Below are positions 1-5,754 of a stretch of 7,719 nucleotides of DNA, in pieces. Each line of letters opens with the position of its first letter. Positions within the stretch are counted from its first letter, which is position 1. Origin of the DNA: Thermoplasmata archaeon. Its GTDB lineage: Archaea; Thermoplasmatota; Thermoplasmata; Thermoplasmatales; Thermoplasmataceae. The notes beneath the pieces were generated by a model. It was not told the origin of the DNA and made no database searches. It saw only the letters and a program-made list of their open reading frames with translations. A program made the translations under genes and the position numbers. The DNA lies in assembly GCA_021790415.1 (NCBI GenBank), contig JAJYDZ010000068.1, forward strand, positions 1 through 7,719, in the 5' to 3' direction.

Positions 1-30
1 GAACCTTATTAACAACTATCGACACATAAA

Positions 31-40
31 TCAATATATA
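31..40 (+). promoter_or_regulatory. TATA-like promoter of the mazEF-type operon
   Basis: The AT-rich run tcaatatata is centred about 25 bases before the GTG at 61, the usual archaeal distance from TATA box to transcription start. The message would therefore start at or next to the start codon (leaderless). A direct repeat CAACTAT lies on both sides of the box (13-19 and 42-48). A short inverted pair ACTAT/ATAGT (44-48 and 58-62) spans the predicted start. These are possible sites for autoregulation by the antitoxin, but the arms are short and could be chance. Confidence 0.5.
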
Positions 41-60
41 CCAACTATAGATTACCAATA

Positions 61-285
61 GTGAGAAAAACTGAAGTAACTACAATCCAGCTAGACCGGT
101 CTGTAGTTGAAGCTCTCAAGCGAGTGAAGAAACATCCTCGAGAAACATATAACGAAACAATACTCAATCTTATCAAGAATGAGGAGGAAACCCGAGAGTT
201 TGGTATTTTTGTGCAAAAGGCTCAAGAAGCCAAAATGAAGGAATTGTGGGAAGAAGGAGACTACTCTGGGTGGGAACGTGCCTGA
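61..285 (+). CDS. Antitoxin of a MazEF-type toxin-antitoxin pair
   Basis: Small 74-residue protein encoded directly upstream of a MazF-type toxin, so by position it is the antitoxin that binds and neutralises that toxin and probably represses the operon. The N terminus (TTIQLDRSVVEALKRVKK, about residues 7-24) fits a short beta strand followed by helices, as in small archaeal ribbon-helix-helix or CopG/VapB-like antitoxins. The segment ETYNETILNLIKN (about 28-40) would be the second helix. The acidic, aromatic tail (about 41-74, with FGIFVQKAQ and WEEGDYSGW) is the expected toxin-wrapping region. The GTG start is chosen because a TATA-like box lies about 25 bases upstream, giving a leaderless message. 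The gene overlaps the toxin by 8 bases, implying translational coupling. Its N terminus resembles that of the antitoxin at 5569, which is paired with an unrelated toxin. The exact fold family is inferred. Confidence 0.8.
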   Translation: MRKTEVTTIQLDRSVVEALKRVKKHPRETYNETILNLIKNEEETREFGIFVQKAQEAKMKELWEEGDYSGWERA

Positions 286-592
286 GTCTGGAGATGTAAT
301 AATAACAAGGGTTAAGTTCACAGAAGGTGAAGGTTCGAAAATTCGACCTGCTCTGGTATTATTCGAAGAAATGGGTAATCTGGTGATAGCTGGAATCACA
401 ACGAACACCAGAATGAAAGGTATACCCATCTCTACAGGCGAAGGAGCAGCTCAAGACAGTGTAATCAAGCTAAATTACATTTTTACAATCACGAAAGAAG
501 CAATTATTAAAACTGTCTTTCGGCTAAGCAGAGAAAAAAAGCGATTGGTTTTAGGAGAGCTGGTCAAGAGACTGGAAGCTCTAAAAACTTAG
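278..592 (+). CDS. MazF/PemK-family toxin (endoribonuclease)
   Basis: A 104-residue protein of usual MazF length. The family signature is clear: PESGDVIITRVKF at residues 2-14, then SKIRPALVL at 20-28, matching the GDV...K.RPALVL pattern of PemK/MazF toxins, which cleave mRNA or other RNA at short sequences. ITTNTR (40-45) and SVIKLNYIFTITKEAI (from about residue 62) match the later conserved strands (the S-x-hydrophobic...I-x-TI-x-K pattern). The GTG start lies inside the antitoxin's last codons, an 8-base overlap typical of TA operons. Other starts would remove the PESGDV segment, so this start is well supported. Target sequence cannot be told from the protein. Family assignment is firm; toxicity is inferred. 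Confidence 0.9.
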   Translation: MPESGDVIITRVKFTEGEGSKIRPALVLFEEMGNLVIAGITTNTRMKGIPISTGEGAAQDSVIKLNYIFTITKEAIIKTVFRLSREKKRLVLGELVKRLEALKT

Positions 593-605
593 GCTGGCCA
601 GCTTC
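575..605 (+). repeat. Hairpin-forming inverted repeats at the end of the toxin gene
   Basis: GAAGCT (575-580) pairs with AGCTTC (600-605) across the toxin stop codon, and the perfect ten-base palindrome GCTGGCCAGC sits at 593-602 directly after that stop. The two structures are mutually exclusive. They could help end or stabilise the mazEF transcript. No T tract follows at once, so a terminator role is only a guess. Confidence 0.35.
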
Positions 606-660
606 TCTAATCTGACTTTCCGATTTGCGAACTAACTGTTTGAATTTGAGCAAAATCCGT

Positions 661-674
661 TTTATTTAAATATA
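661..674 (+). promoter_or_regulatory. TATA-like box upstream of the vapBC pair
   Basis: The run tttatttaaatata is one of the best archaeal TATA matches in the window. Its predicted transcription start is near 695, about 180 bases before the preferred antitoxin ATG at 876 and 25 bases before an in-frame ATG at 720. Either the operon has a long leader or the antitoxin begins earlier. A weaker AT-rich run (atttagaaaaaaa, 834-846) sits closer to 876. Confidence 0.45.
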
Positions 675-875
675 GACCAGTACATTTATTGATTCCCCAT
701 AAGGTTACCAGAATATTCTATGAAAAGCACGGTGTTCTTTGCGTCCATCAAAAGCTTTGAATGCTTACCTGATCGCGTTGAGCTTTCTGACAAAATCAGA
801 ATTTCTTGTAAGAATTTTACCATCGCATATGGAAATTTAGAAAAAAATGTATCTTATGAAAACATATGTATACGC

Positions 876-1127
876 ATGAGAACAAAGGTTATCGCACTAA
901 GAATAGACAATTACACTGCTGATCTAATTGAAAAAATAATAAAATATAAGCTGGCTGATAACAAGGCGGATGCCTTGAGGTTGATTATTCAGAATGGTAT
1001 TCAGAGCGCAAAAAAGTCCGTAGAAAGGAAAGAGAGAAGTGAAATCATTATAAAAAAGTGGAAAGAGAAAGGACTTCCAGAACTACCTGAGAATTTGTCA
1101 GAAATTTCAATAAGAGATAGGGAGTGA
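876..1127 (+). CDS. vapB: VapB-type ribbon-helix-helix antitoxin
   Basis: An 83-residue protein one base upstream of a PIN-domain toxin, so very probably the VapB antitoxin. The N terminus TKVIALRIDNYTADLIEKII is a typical ribbon-helix-helix start: a DNA-contacting strand, then helix 1. NKADALRLIIQNGI (about 28-41) is helix 2. The charged C-terminal half (KKSVERKERSEIIIKKWKEKG, then a proline-rich tail) would bind the toxin. The ATG at 876 is chosen because the domain begins right there. The frame is open back to an ATG at 720, but the extra 52 residues show no recognisable domain. An imperfect palindrome, CAT..GTATAC..ATG at 863-878, overlaps this start and could be the site of autorepression. 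The true start is uncertain; the family call is good. Confidence 0.8.
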   Translation: MRTKVIALRIDNYTADLIEKIIKYKLADNKADALRLIIQNGIQSAKKSVERKERSEIIIKKWKEKGLPELPENLSEISIRDRE

Positions 1128-1128
1128 A

Positions 1129-1539
1129 ATGAATTATATTGATACAAACGTCATAATCTCATATCTAAACAAGAAAGATGTGAATCATTCCAGGGCTTTG
1201 AAAATCGTGGAAAAAGGCGACAATATGATTACATCGCTCATTGGGATTCTGGAGTTAAGATCCGTGCTTTCCAGAACGACAAAATTAAATGTAGATGAAA
1301 TAGAAGCCTTTGCGGACTATTTACCGGAAATTAACCTGGAAGTCCCAGAAGTGGACATGAATAAAGTTTTCAGCAGCGCGTCTGAGATCGCACTTAGAAT
1401 CAGAATGGAGACCCTGGACATTTTGCATATATCTGCCAGCGTAATACTGAATGCCAGCAACTTTGTAACATTTGACAGTGAATTTAAAGAAAAGGAGAGT
1501 GAAATCGCAGCTATTGGGCTGAGAATCATATCTGGATGA
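1129..1539 (+). CDS. vapC: VapC-type PIN-domain ribonuclease toxin
   Basis: A 136-residue single PIN domain, the usual VapC length. The four acidic metal-binding residues are all present: D5 in MNYIDTNVIISYL, E42 in IGILELRSVL, D97 in METLDILHISAS and D116 in FVTFDSEF. Such toxins cleave RNA (often tRNA or rRNA) with Mg2+ or Mn2+ and are held inactive by VapB. The ATG follows the antitoxin stop by one base, with the purine-rich ggagtg just ahead as a ribosome site, so the pair is translationally linked. Because no catalytic residue is lost, the toxin is probably active when free. Target RNA is unknown. It ends about 125 bases from the convergent methyltransferase gene. Confidence 0.93.
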   Translation: MNYIDTNVIISYLNKKDVNHSRALKIVEKGDNMITSLIGILELRSVLSRTTKLNVDEIEAFADYLPEINLEVPEVDMNKVFSSASEIALRIRMETLDILHISASVILNASNFVTFDSEFKEKESEIAAIGLRIISG

Positions 1540-1632
1540 TCGAAATTTCTGAGAGAAACTGTGTCATATTGCCCTTATATTTCAATAGAATCCAGACCGG
1601 CCCATAATAATGGAAATCTGTTTTCGCTAAGG

Positions 1633-1662
1633 CTCTACAGTTAGGTAAAAAGTGAGGTAGAG
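1633..1662. terminator. Hairpin between convergent genes, possible terminator
   Basis: CTCTAC (1633-1638) can pair with GTAGAG (1657-1662) around an 18-base loop. It lies in the short gap between the ends of vapC (plus strand) and the methyltransferase gene (minus strand), where a shared terminator would be expected. The stem is short and no strong T tract follows on either side. Confidence 0.3.
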
Positions 1663-1664
1663 AA

Positions 1665-2294
1665 TTATGGTTTCACTATCTCCAGGAGAAGCCTGTTTCT
1701 TCCACCAAAGTCGTCAATGAAGACTTTGTAACTGTCTATTCCTGAGAGCCTCATCAACCTTTTCATGCTTCCTCTGGTATGGTTATAACTTGGCATTGCC
1801 TCGTATCCATCTATGAAGTTTTCCATGATCAGTCCGCTTGACCTGTGGTTTCTTACCTCTACTATGCCCAGCCCATTCTTCTTCAGCACCCTATAAATTT
1901 CACCGATGACTCTGACTTGATCCTGGTCATGTGCAAGTTCGCTGAAAGCATTCCACATACAGATGACTGAATCAAATGAATTGTCTGCGTAAGGGAGATT
2001 CTTCATGTCTCCCACCCTGAACTCAACTTTGAGATTCCTTTTTGTCGCCTCGGCCATCGCTTTTTCAACAAAGATTGGAGTTATATCTATCCCATCCACA
2101 CTGTATCCCATGGCGGCAAGAGGAATAGCTAACCTGCCATATCCACAAGCCAGATCCAGAATTTTACCTCCTTTCTTCAGCAATCTTATCAAGTATGCCA
2201 GTTCCTTCTCGGTTTGAGCTGAACTTTTTCTTTTGGAAAGCCATTCAATTCCCTGCTCTGGGTAAAATTCCTCAGACGTTTTTGTAGTGACCAT
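1665..2294 (-). CDS. Class I SAM-dependent methyltransferase
   Basis: A 209-residue Rossmann-fold methyltransferase of the small soluble Methyltransf_11/25 type. Motif I, KILDLACGYGRLAIPLA (44-60), is the S-adenosylmethionine-binding loop. The acidic post-I residue is D70 in VDGIDITP. FRVGDMKNLPYADNSFDSVI (92-111) carries motif II, with D96 near the adenine and the usual PYADNSFD segment. EIYRVLKKNGLGIVEV matches the conserved helix-strand of motif III. The C-terminal part ends in RNRLLLEIVKP, a typical last strand. The substrate cannot be read from the sequence: small-molecule, quinone-like and protein substrates all remain possible. It is a monocistronic minus-strand gene, convergent with vapC, with its own promoter-like box upstream. 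ATG is the only sensible start. Confidence 0.9.
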   Translation of the reverse strand: MVTTKTSEEFYPEQGIEWLSKRKSSAQTEKELAYLIRLLKKGGKILDLACGYGRLAIPLAAMGYSVDGIDITPIFVEKAMAEATKRNLKVEFRVGDMKNLPYADNSFDSVICMWNAFSELAHDQDQVRVIGEIYRVLKKNGLGIVEVRNHRSSGLIMENFIDGYEAMPSYNHTRGSMKRLMRLSGIDSYKVFIDDFGGRNRLLLEIVKP

Positions 2295-2327
2295 TGAAAT
2301 TCAAGCTTCCCATGCATATTACATTTA

Positions 2328-2340
2328 CCTTTAATTTTAG
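2328..2340 (-). promoter_or_regulatory. TATA-like promoter of the methyltransferase gene
   Basis: Read on the minus strand this is ctaaaattaaagg, an AT-rich box centred about 40 bases before the ATG at 2294. Transcription would begin near 2308, leaving a leader of about 14 bases. Moderate match only. Confidence 0.35.
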
Positions 2341-2837
2341 TACTGTCTTTACTGAATTCATGGCATCAGCATTCATCAATGGTAGGATCAAACTCCACTC
2401 CCAAAGAACCTTTACAGTTTGGGTATGAAACACTCACAACTTCAGTCACCAGTATTTTGTTCAGTATTCCAGTCATCATTTCTTTCTATTTAACTCCATA
2501 TTCGTGTTAAGGATAAAATATTGCTCAAAAAGCCTTGAAATACCCAATATTCCCTTAAAACATTAATCGAATCCCGTACGATTCGGTCATCTATTGACAC
2601 AGATGTAAGCTGTCGTATAAGCCGGATAATAGGATTTCTAAGTAACACATACGCATGAAGCAGCGCGATCCAACCATTCTTATTTCTGTTCGTCACCAGA
2701 CAGATCAAGCCTCGTATACAAATACAAAGGGTTTCATTTTTGTATACTCTTTTAGGGTAGGTGAACTCCTGCTTTCAAATGCTAAATTCGTATTGTGTTC
2801 ATTAGTATTGAACAAAGGTATTCATTGTCATTGAAAA
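2341..2837. other. Gene-poor intergenic region
   Basis: About 500 bases between the divergent methyltransferase and ATPase genes, with no ORF I would call a gene. A 72-codon minus-strand frame (2490-2708) has no recognisable domain, no promoter and no ribosome site, and overlaps a repeat. Visible structure: one copy of a diverged repeat (2546-2581), a small inverted repeat CGAATC/GATTCG (2568-2585), and AT-rich sequence approaching the ATPase promoter. It may hold decayed mobile DNA. Confidence 0.5.
2546..2581 (+). repeat. Diverged 36-base repeat, copy A
   Basis: Begins AATATTCCCTTAAAAC and matches 30 of 36 bases with copy B at 6044-6079. The first 23 bases match at 22 positions. An inverted repeat CGAATC/GATTCG (2568-2585) lies in its right half in this copy only. 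Origin unknown: end of a small mobile element, a relic of a shared gene, or a shared regulatory or 3'-end motif. Confidence 0.6.
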
Positions 2838-2848
2838 GATTTAAGTAA
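2838..2848 (+). promoter_or_regulatory. TATA-like promoter of the DUF4143 ATPase gene
   Basis: The run gatttaagtaa is centred about 26 bases before the ATG at 2869, so the message would begin at the start codon (leaderless). This spacing is the main reason for preferring 2869 over the GTG at 2854. Confidence 0.5.
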
Positions 2849-2868
2849 TCACTGTGATATTTGCCTGC

Positions 2869-4092
2869 ATGATCCTGAAGGAGTCTCTGAAAAAAGTTGT
2901 AAAGGAACAGCGGATGAATATCGAATCAGCGGATCAGGGCATAATAAGAGAGGTGCTTTCAGGTATTGACGTCGATATTCCATTTGCGCACATTATCTCA
3001 GGAATTAGGAGATCCGGAAAGAGCACTCTGCTTCGGCAGTTACTTTCTAAATTGCCCAATTTCTATTACCTGAATTTTGAAGATACGAGATTGCAGTCGT
3101 TTGAAACATCAGATTTTGAAAAGCTTGTTGAAATCTTTGCGGAAGAATATGGTGAATCGAAATTCTATCTTTTCGATGAAATCCAGAATATCCAGAACTG
3201 GGAAATATTCATCAGATCAGGACTTGACCGAGATAGACGATTTCTCATAACGGGGTCCAATGCCTCAATGCTGAGCAGTGAATTAGGAACCAGGTTGACT
3301 GGAAGGCACCTCAATGCTGAACTTTTCCCATTTTCCTATAAGGAGGTCCTTTCAATAAAGAATGAAACACCGGGTCCTGAGTCTTTCAAAAACTATCTCA
3401 CAGATGGTGGTTTTCCTGAATATGTAAAATATGGTAAGTCAGAAATTCTGAGGGAATTGTTAAACGATATAATTCAGAGAGATATCGTTGCGAGATACAA
3501 AATAAGCAGCTCAAAGATACTATTTGAAATGGCCATCTACCTTCTGACCAATTCGGGGAAAGAATTCACATACAATGCCCTTAAGAAAACGTTTGGACTT
3601 GGATCTGTGAATACAGCAATATCATTTGTTTCATATCTCGAGGGGAGTTATCTGCTATTCTCAATAAGAAGGTTTGATTCCTCCCTTAAGAAACAGCTCG
3701 TTAACCCCAAAAAGATATACTCAATAGACAATGGTCTTTCCCAGGCTAACTCTATATCTCTGTCTTCCGACCTGGGGCGCTTGCTTGAGAATACTGTATT
3801 CATCCAGTTGAGAAGAAAGCACAAAGACATTTTCTATTTCAGGATGACTGGGGAATGTGACTTCGTGGTTAAGGAAAAAAACAGAATAATAATGGCGGTT
3901 CAGGTAACCTACTCGCTTTCTGAAGACAATAAGGATAGAGAACTTAAAGGGCTCATGGAGGCGGTTGAATTTTTCAAACTGTCCGAAGGTCTGCTACTAA
4001 CGTTTGATCAGGAGGACTATTTCAGGGTCGGAAACAAAACAATTCAGGTCAAACCTGTGTGGAAATGGGTAATAGAAGCTTCAACCACTTAG
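2869..4092 (+). CDS. AAA_14/DUF4143-family ATPase
   Basis: A 407-residue member of the large prokaryotic AAA ATPase family with a C-terminal DUF4143 domain; cellular role is not well defined. Numbered from the ATG at 2869: Walker A GIRRSGKST (45-53), Walker B FYLFDEIQNIQNW (99-111, acidic pair D103 E104), sensor-1-like ITGSNASML (127-135), LTGR (143-146), FPFSYKE (153-159), DGGFPEY (179-185) and QRDIVARY (203-210). The C-terminal third has the nuclease-like-fold motif ECDFVV (D331) and MAVQVTYS, where the usual E-x-K of PD-(D/E)xK enzymes reads Q-V-T, so nuclease activity is doubtful. The N terminus MILKESLKKVVKEQR is typical of the family, which argues against the ATG at 2914 despite its better ribosome site. 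Length is normal and all ATPase motifs are intact. Monocistronic. Confidence 0.92.
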   Translation: MILKESLKKVVKEQRMNIESADQGIIREVLSGIDVDIPFAHIISGIRRSGKSTLLRQLLSKLPNFYYLNFEDTRLQSFETSDFEKLVEIFAEEYGESKFYLFDEIQNIQNWEIFIRSGLDRDRRFLITGSNASMLSSELGTRLTGRHLNAELFPFSYKEVLSIKNETPGPESFKNYLTDGGFPEYVKYGKSEILRELLNDIIQRDIVARYKISSSKILFEMAIYLLTNSGKEFTYNALKKTFGLGSVNTAISFVSYLEGSYLLFSIRRFDSSLKKQLVNPKKIYSIDNGLSQANSISLSSDLGRLLENTVFIQLRRKHKDIFYFRMTGECDFVVKEKNRIIMAVQVTYSLSEDNKDRELKGLMEAVEFFKLSEGLLLTFDQEDYFRVGNKTIQVKPVWKWVIEASTT

Positions 4093-4197
4093 GATAAGTG
4101 CTTGAATGAAACATTTTCCTTTAATTCACCTTCCTCGAAATCTTATGCAATTATACGATTCTAGTTCATTTTGAATTTATCCTCGATTAGGTTTACC

Positions 4198-4205
4198 TTT
4201 TTTTT
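4198..4205 (+). terminator. T8 tract, possible terminator of the ATPase gene
   Basis: Eight consecutive T bases about 105 bases after the ATPase stop. Archaeal transcription can end at T-rich stretches without a hairpin. This is the only strong T run before the TnpB relic. Support is by composition alone. Confidence 0.35.
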
Positions 4206-4243
4206 CCTCAGCTAATATCTTCTTCCTCTGTTCATGAAGTTGA

Positions 4244-4372
4244 GCGCACGAAGGAGAACCGGAATGGAGACACTTAAAGGCCATAGGAGGGACAACTGAA
4301 TACACACCCGCGGAGATTGGATCTCTACCTGCAATGGTAACTTCTGTCATTGAGACGGGAAACCCAAGTTAA
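4244..4372 (+). pseudogene. tnpB: 3' remnant of an IS200/IS605-type tnpB gene
   Basis: This frame codes for 42 residues and then TAA: AHEGEPEWRHLKAIGG, followed by TTEYTPAEIGSLPAMV, then TSVIETGNPS. The ending matches the characteristic C terminus of TnpB/OrfB proteins (EYTPAEIGSLPA...V.ETG.P), the RNA-guided nucleases of IS200/IS605 elements and ancestors of Cas12. A full TnpB has about 350-430 residues. Here an in-frame TGA stands at 4241-4243, and I find no RuvC motif (D/E) or zinc-finger cysteines upstream in any frame, so nearly all of the gene is lost and no functional nuclease can be made. It marks an old insertion between the ATPase gene and the orphan gene at 4527. The 3' end of tnpB normally overlaps the omega-RNA scaffold, so the retained part is the RNA-coding end of the element. 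Confidence 0.85.
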
Positions 4373-4416
4373 CTGATAGAAGTCATCACCATCAGACAGT
4401 TGGGAAACAGACTTCT
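4363..4416 (+). other. Structured tail of the TnpB relic (right-end or omega-RNA-like)
   Basis: Right after the tnpB relic's stop, AGAAGTC (4378-4384) pairs perfectly with GACTTCT (4410-4416). CAGTTGGG (4397-4404), inside that loop, can pair with CCCAA...CTG (4363-4375, bulging gttaa), forming a pseudoknot-like fold that spans the stop codon. IS200/IS605 right ends and the TnpB-associated omega RNA are known to be structured in this position. The assignment is by position and pairing only; I could not fix the exact element end or guide start. Confidence 0.4.
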
Positions 4417-4450
4417 CGATTAAGAATAACCAAAGAAAATAAGGAAGAAA

Positions 4451-4481
4451 TATTAATATATCTGAAGATTAATGATATATC
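4451..4481 (+). promoter_or_regulatory. Promoter region of the orphan gene at 4527
   Basis: Two similar AT-rich blocks, ATTAATATATC (4452-4462) and ATTAATGATATATC (4468-4481), form a tandem near-repeat 46-75 bases before the ATG. Either could act as a TATA box, giving starts near 4483 or 4502. The duplication could also be two factor-binding sites. A ribosome-site-like gagatgat (4516-4523), close to GAGGTGAT, precedes the ATG by only three bases. Confidence 0.45.
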
Positions 4482-4526
4482 ACACTATAGCATAAGGAAA
4501 ATAGATCGAAATTACGAGATGATAAA

Positions 4527-5246
4527 ATGTTCAATGGAGTGAAGTGGATAAGACCCAATTCAAAACTTGCCGAGGAATTAAGATATTCTTCCATAAATCT
4601 GTTTAATACTATACCGGAAAGAAGCTCAGACCGAAATAGGGCTAAGCTTTATGATCGCTACCGTATTAAAGTATCTGAGCAAATTTTGTCGAGAGCAGAC
4701 GAAATAATGGATGCGCTAACAGAACTTGTTAAAGATTTCCCGGATGAAAAAGAGATTAAAAAATCTGGAGATCTGCTTAAAGAAGTTCTGAAGACCACAG
4801 AAGACGAAGACTTAATGGAGAGGATTGCCAGTCTTGAAGGTACACTGACCCAGCAGGAAAAGAATGCGGTATTTCGTGATGAACTTAATAAACTCAAGAA
4901 ATCCCTGGAATCTGTGATGAAAGAGTTAGTTAAAATTAACTGGGCAGAAGTTACAGAAGCTGATTCTGAGAAACTTTATGCATTATCAGAAACGATTTCC
5001 ACATCAAATTCCATAATTGATTCCTTGATTACACAGTTATCCATTAACAGTGGTGCCGATATTAAGCAGGGAATGTCGATCCTGTTATATTTAGTGCTTA
5101 GAGCTAATGCTTATCTCTTAGGAAAAATTTCAAGCGAATCACTAACCAGTACAATATCTGCAATTCAGTCATACGCATATACAAATGCAACGTATCTTTC
5201 AACTATAGTCATTGACATGACCATTGATCAATATATGGCACTTTAG
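4527..5246 (+). CDS. Unrecognised helical, coiled-coil-like protein
   Basis: A 239-residue protein I cannot assign to a family. It starts with MFNGVKWIRPNSKLAEELRY and is then almost wholly helix-prone. Residues about 50-140 are rich in E, K, L and D with heptad-like spacing of leucines (LLKEVLKTTEDEDLMERI, then LNKLKKSLESVMKELVK), suggesting a coiled coil. Residues 150-239 change to S/T/I/L/A-rich amphipathic helices (SILLYLVLRANAYLLGKI, YLSTIVIDMTIDQYMAL). There is no signal peptide and no clear membrane segment; YLVLRANAYLL is too short and charged. Promoter-like boxes and a ribosome-site-like gagatgat support expression, and the frame is long and uninterrupted. It stands alone downstream of the TnpB relic, a setting that fits recent acquisition. 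A structural or partner-binding role is possible; no enzyme motif is visible. Confidence 0.75.
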   Translation: MFNGVKWIRPNSKLAEELRYSSINLFNTIPERSSDRNRAKLYDRYRIKVSEQILSRADEIMDALTELVKDFPDEKEIKKSGDLLKEVLKTTEDEDLMERIASLEGTLTQQEKNAVFRDELNKLKKSLESVMKELVKINWAEVTEADSEKLYALSETISTSNSIIDSLITQLSINSGADIKQGMSILLYLVLRANAYLLGKISSESLTSTISAIQSYAYTNATYLSTIVIDMTIDQYMAL

Positions 5247-5510
5247 CCTTATGGGAAGGATAAAACAATTATTGACAATTTCTAAAAACCCATGAAAACT
5301 GATTTGTTATGATCGTTCACATGATTGAAAATCAGCCATATTACGAATTTCTCAGAGTTAAACGGATTTTGATATTTGCACGAAACTTGGATTTATAGAA
5401 ATCCTCTATTGTGAATAAATCAGTTATGGAAGCGGACATAGCCAAACAAATGAGGGCTACAAGGTTATGACAAAGACTATAAACAGATCATTCCCCCCGG
5501 TTGAGAGTTG
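5247..5510. other. Gene-poor stretch before the relBE-type operon
   Basis: About 260 bases with many stops in all frames. The only noticeable piece is a 14-codon frame at about 5426-5470 (MEADIAKQMRATRL), which has no following domain. A pyrimidine run ttcccccc lies at about 5491-5498. Nothing supports a gene or an RNA here. Confidence 0.4.
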
Positions 5511-5511
5511 T

Positions 5512-5558
5512 TATATGTCACATATAGTTGCCGATAATTATTATATATTGTTATAACA
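5512..5558 (+). promoter_or_regulatory. Promoter and palindromic operator region of the relBE-type pair
   Basis: Three elements are packed into 47 bases before the antitoxin's GTG. TATATG-TCA-CATATA (5512-5526) is an inverted repeat with six-base arms. ttatatattg (5541-5550) is a good TATA box centred about 25 bases before 5569, implying a leaderless message. TGTTATAACA (5549-5558) is a perfect palindrome between the box and the start. TGTTATA also occurs at 5508-5514, overlapping the first inverted repeat. The arrangement suits autorepression by an antitoxin or toxin-antitoxin complex, one site upstream of the box and one blocking it. Confidence 0.55.
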
Positions 5559-5568
5559 TTCTAAGTCT

Positions 5569-5754
5569 GTGGTGCATACAACTATACAGGTGTCTAAAGA
5601 GACCAGAGAGAAACTCAAGAATATAGGCAGTAAAGGACAGACGTATGACGAAATAATTGAAAAGCTTCTTGAAATTCGCCAGAAAGTAATGTTTTTCAAT
5701 GAGCTTGATAGAATATCCGATAGCGAGGAATTCCTACCGCTTGACCGGATTTGA
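5569..5754 (+). CDS. Antitoxin of a RelBE-type toxin-antitoxin pair
   Basis: A 61-residue protein just upstream of, and overlapping, a RelE/ParE-type toxin. The N terminus HTTIQVSKETREKLKNIGSK, followed by QTYDEIIEKLLE, is the common small archaeal antitoxin pattern (strand, helix, helix) and resembles the MazF-linked antitoxin at 61 (TTIQ, E.LK, then TY.E.I..L). The C-terminal part, VMFFNELDRISDSEEFLPL, is acidic and hydrophobic, as expected for the toxin-binding tail. Two adjacent GTG codons (5569 and 5572) are both possible starts; the TATA box about 25 bases upstream makes a leaderless start at either credible. It probably represses its own operon through the palindromes upstream. Confidence 0.8.
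   Translation: MVHTTIQVSKETREKLKNIGSKGQTYDEIIEKLLEIRQKVMFFNELDRISDSEEFLPLDRI

Noticed and set aside
91..429. 112-codon minus-strand ORF opposite the mazEF-type pair
   Set aside because: Antisense shadow of two well-supported genes, with no domain of its own. The other opposite-strand ORFs inside vapC, the methyltransferase, the ATPase, the orphan gene and the relBE-type pair were rejected for the same reason.
720..875. 52-residue N-terminal extension of the VapB-type antitoxin
   Set aside because: No recognisable domain, and the ribbon-helix-helix fold begins right at the ATG at 876. Kept only as an alternative start.
2490..2708. 72-codon minus-strand ORF in the methyltransferase-ATPase gap
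   Set aside because: No recognisable domain, no promoter or ribosome site, and it overlaps the duplicated 36-base repeat. Treated as chance or decayed sequence.
5426..5470. Short frame MEADIAKQMRATRL as a gene remnant
   Set aside because: Only 14 codons, no continuation in any frame and no family match. Too short to support.
5699..5740. ATG at 5699 as start of the RelE-type toxin
   Set aside because: Adds 14 residues read out of frame from the antitoxin gene, while the family N terminus begins right after the TTG at 5741.
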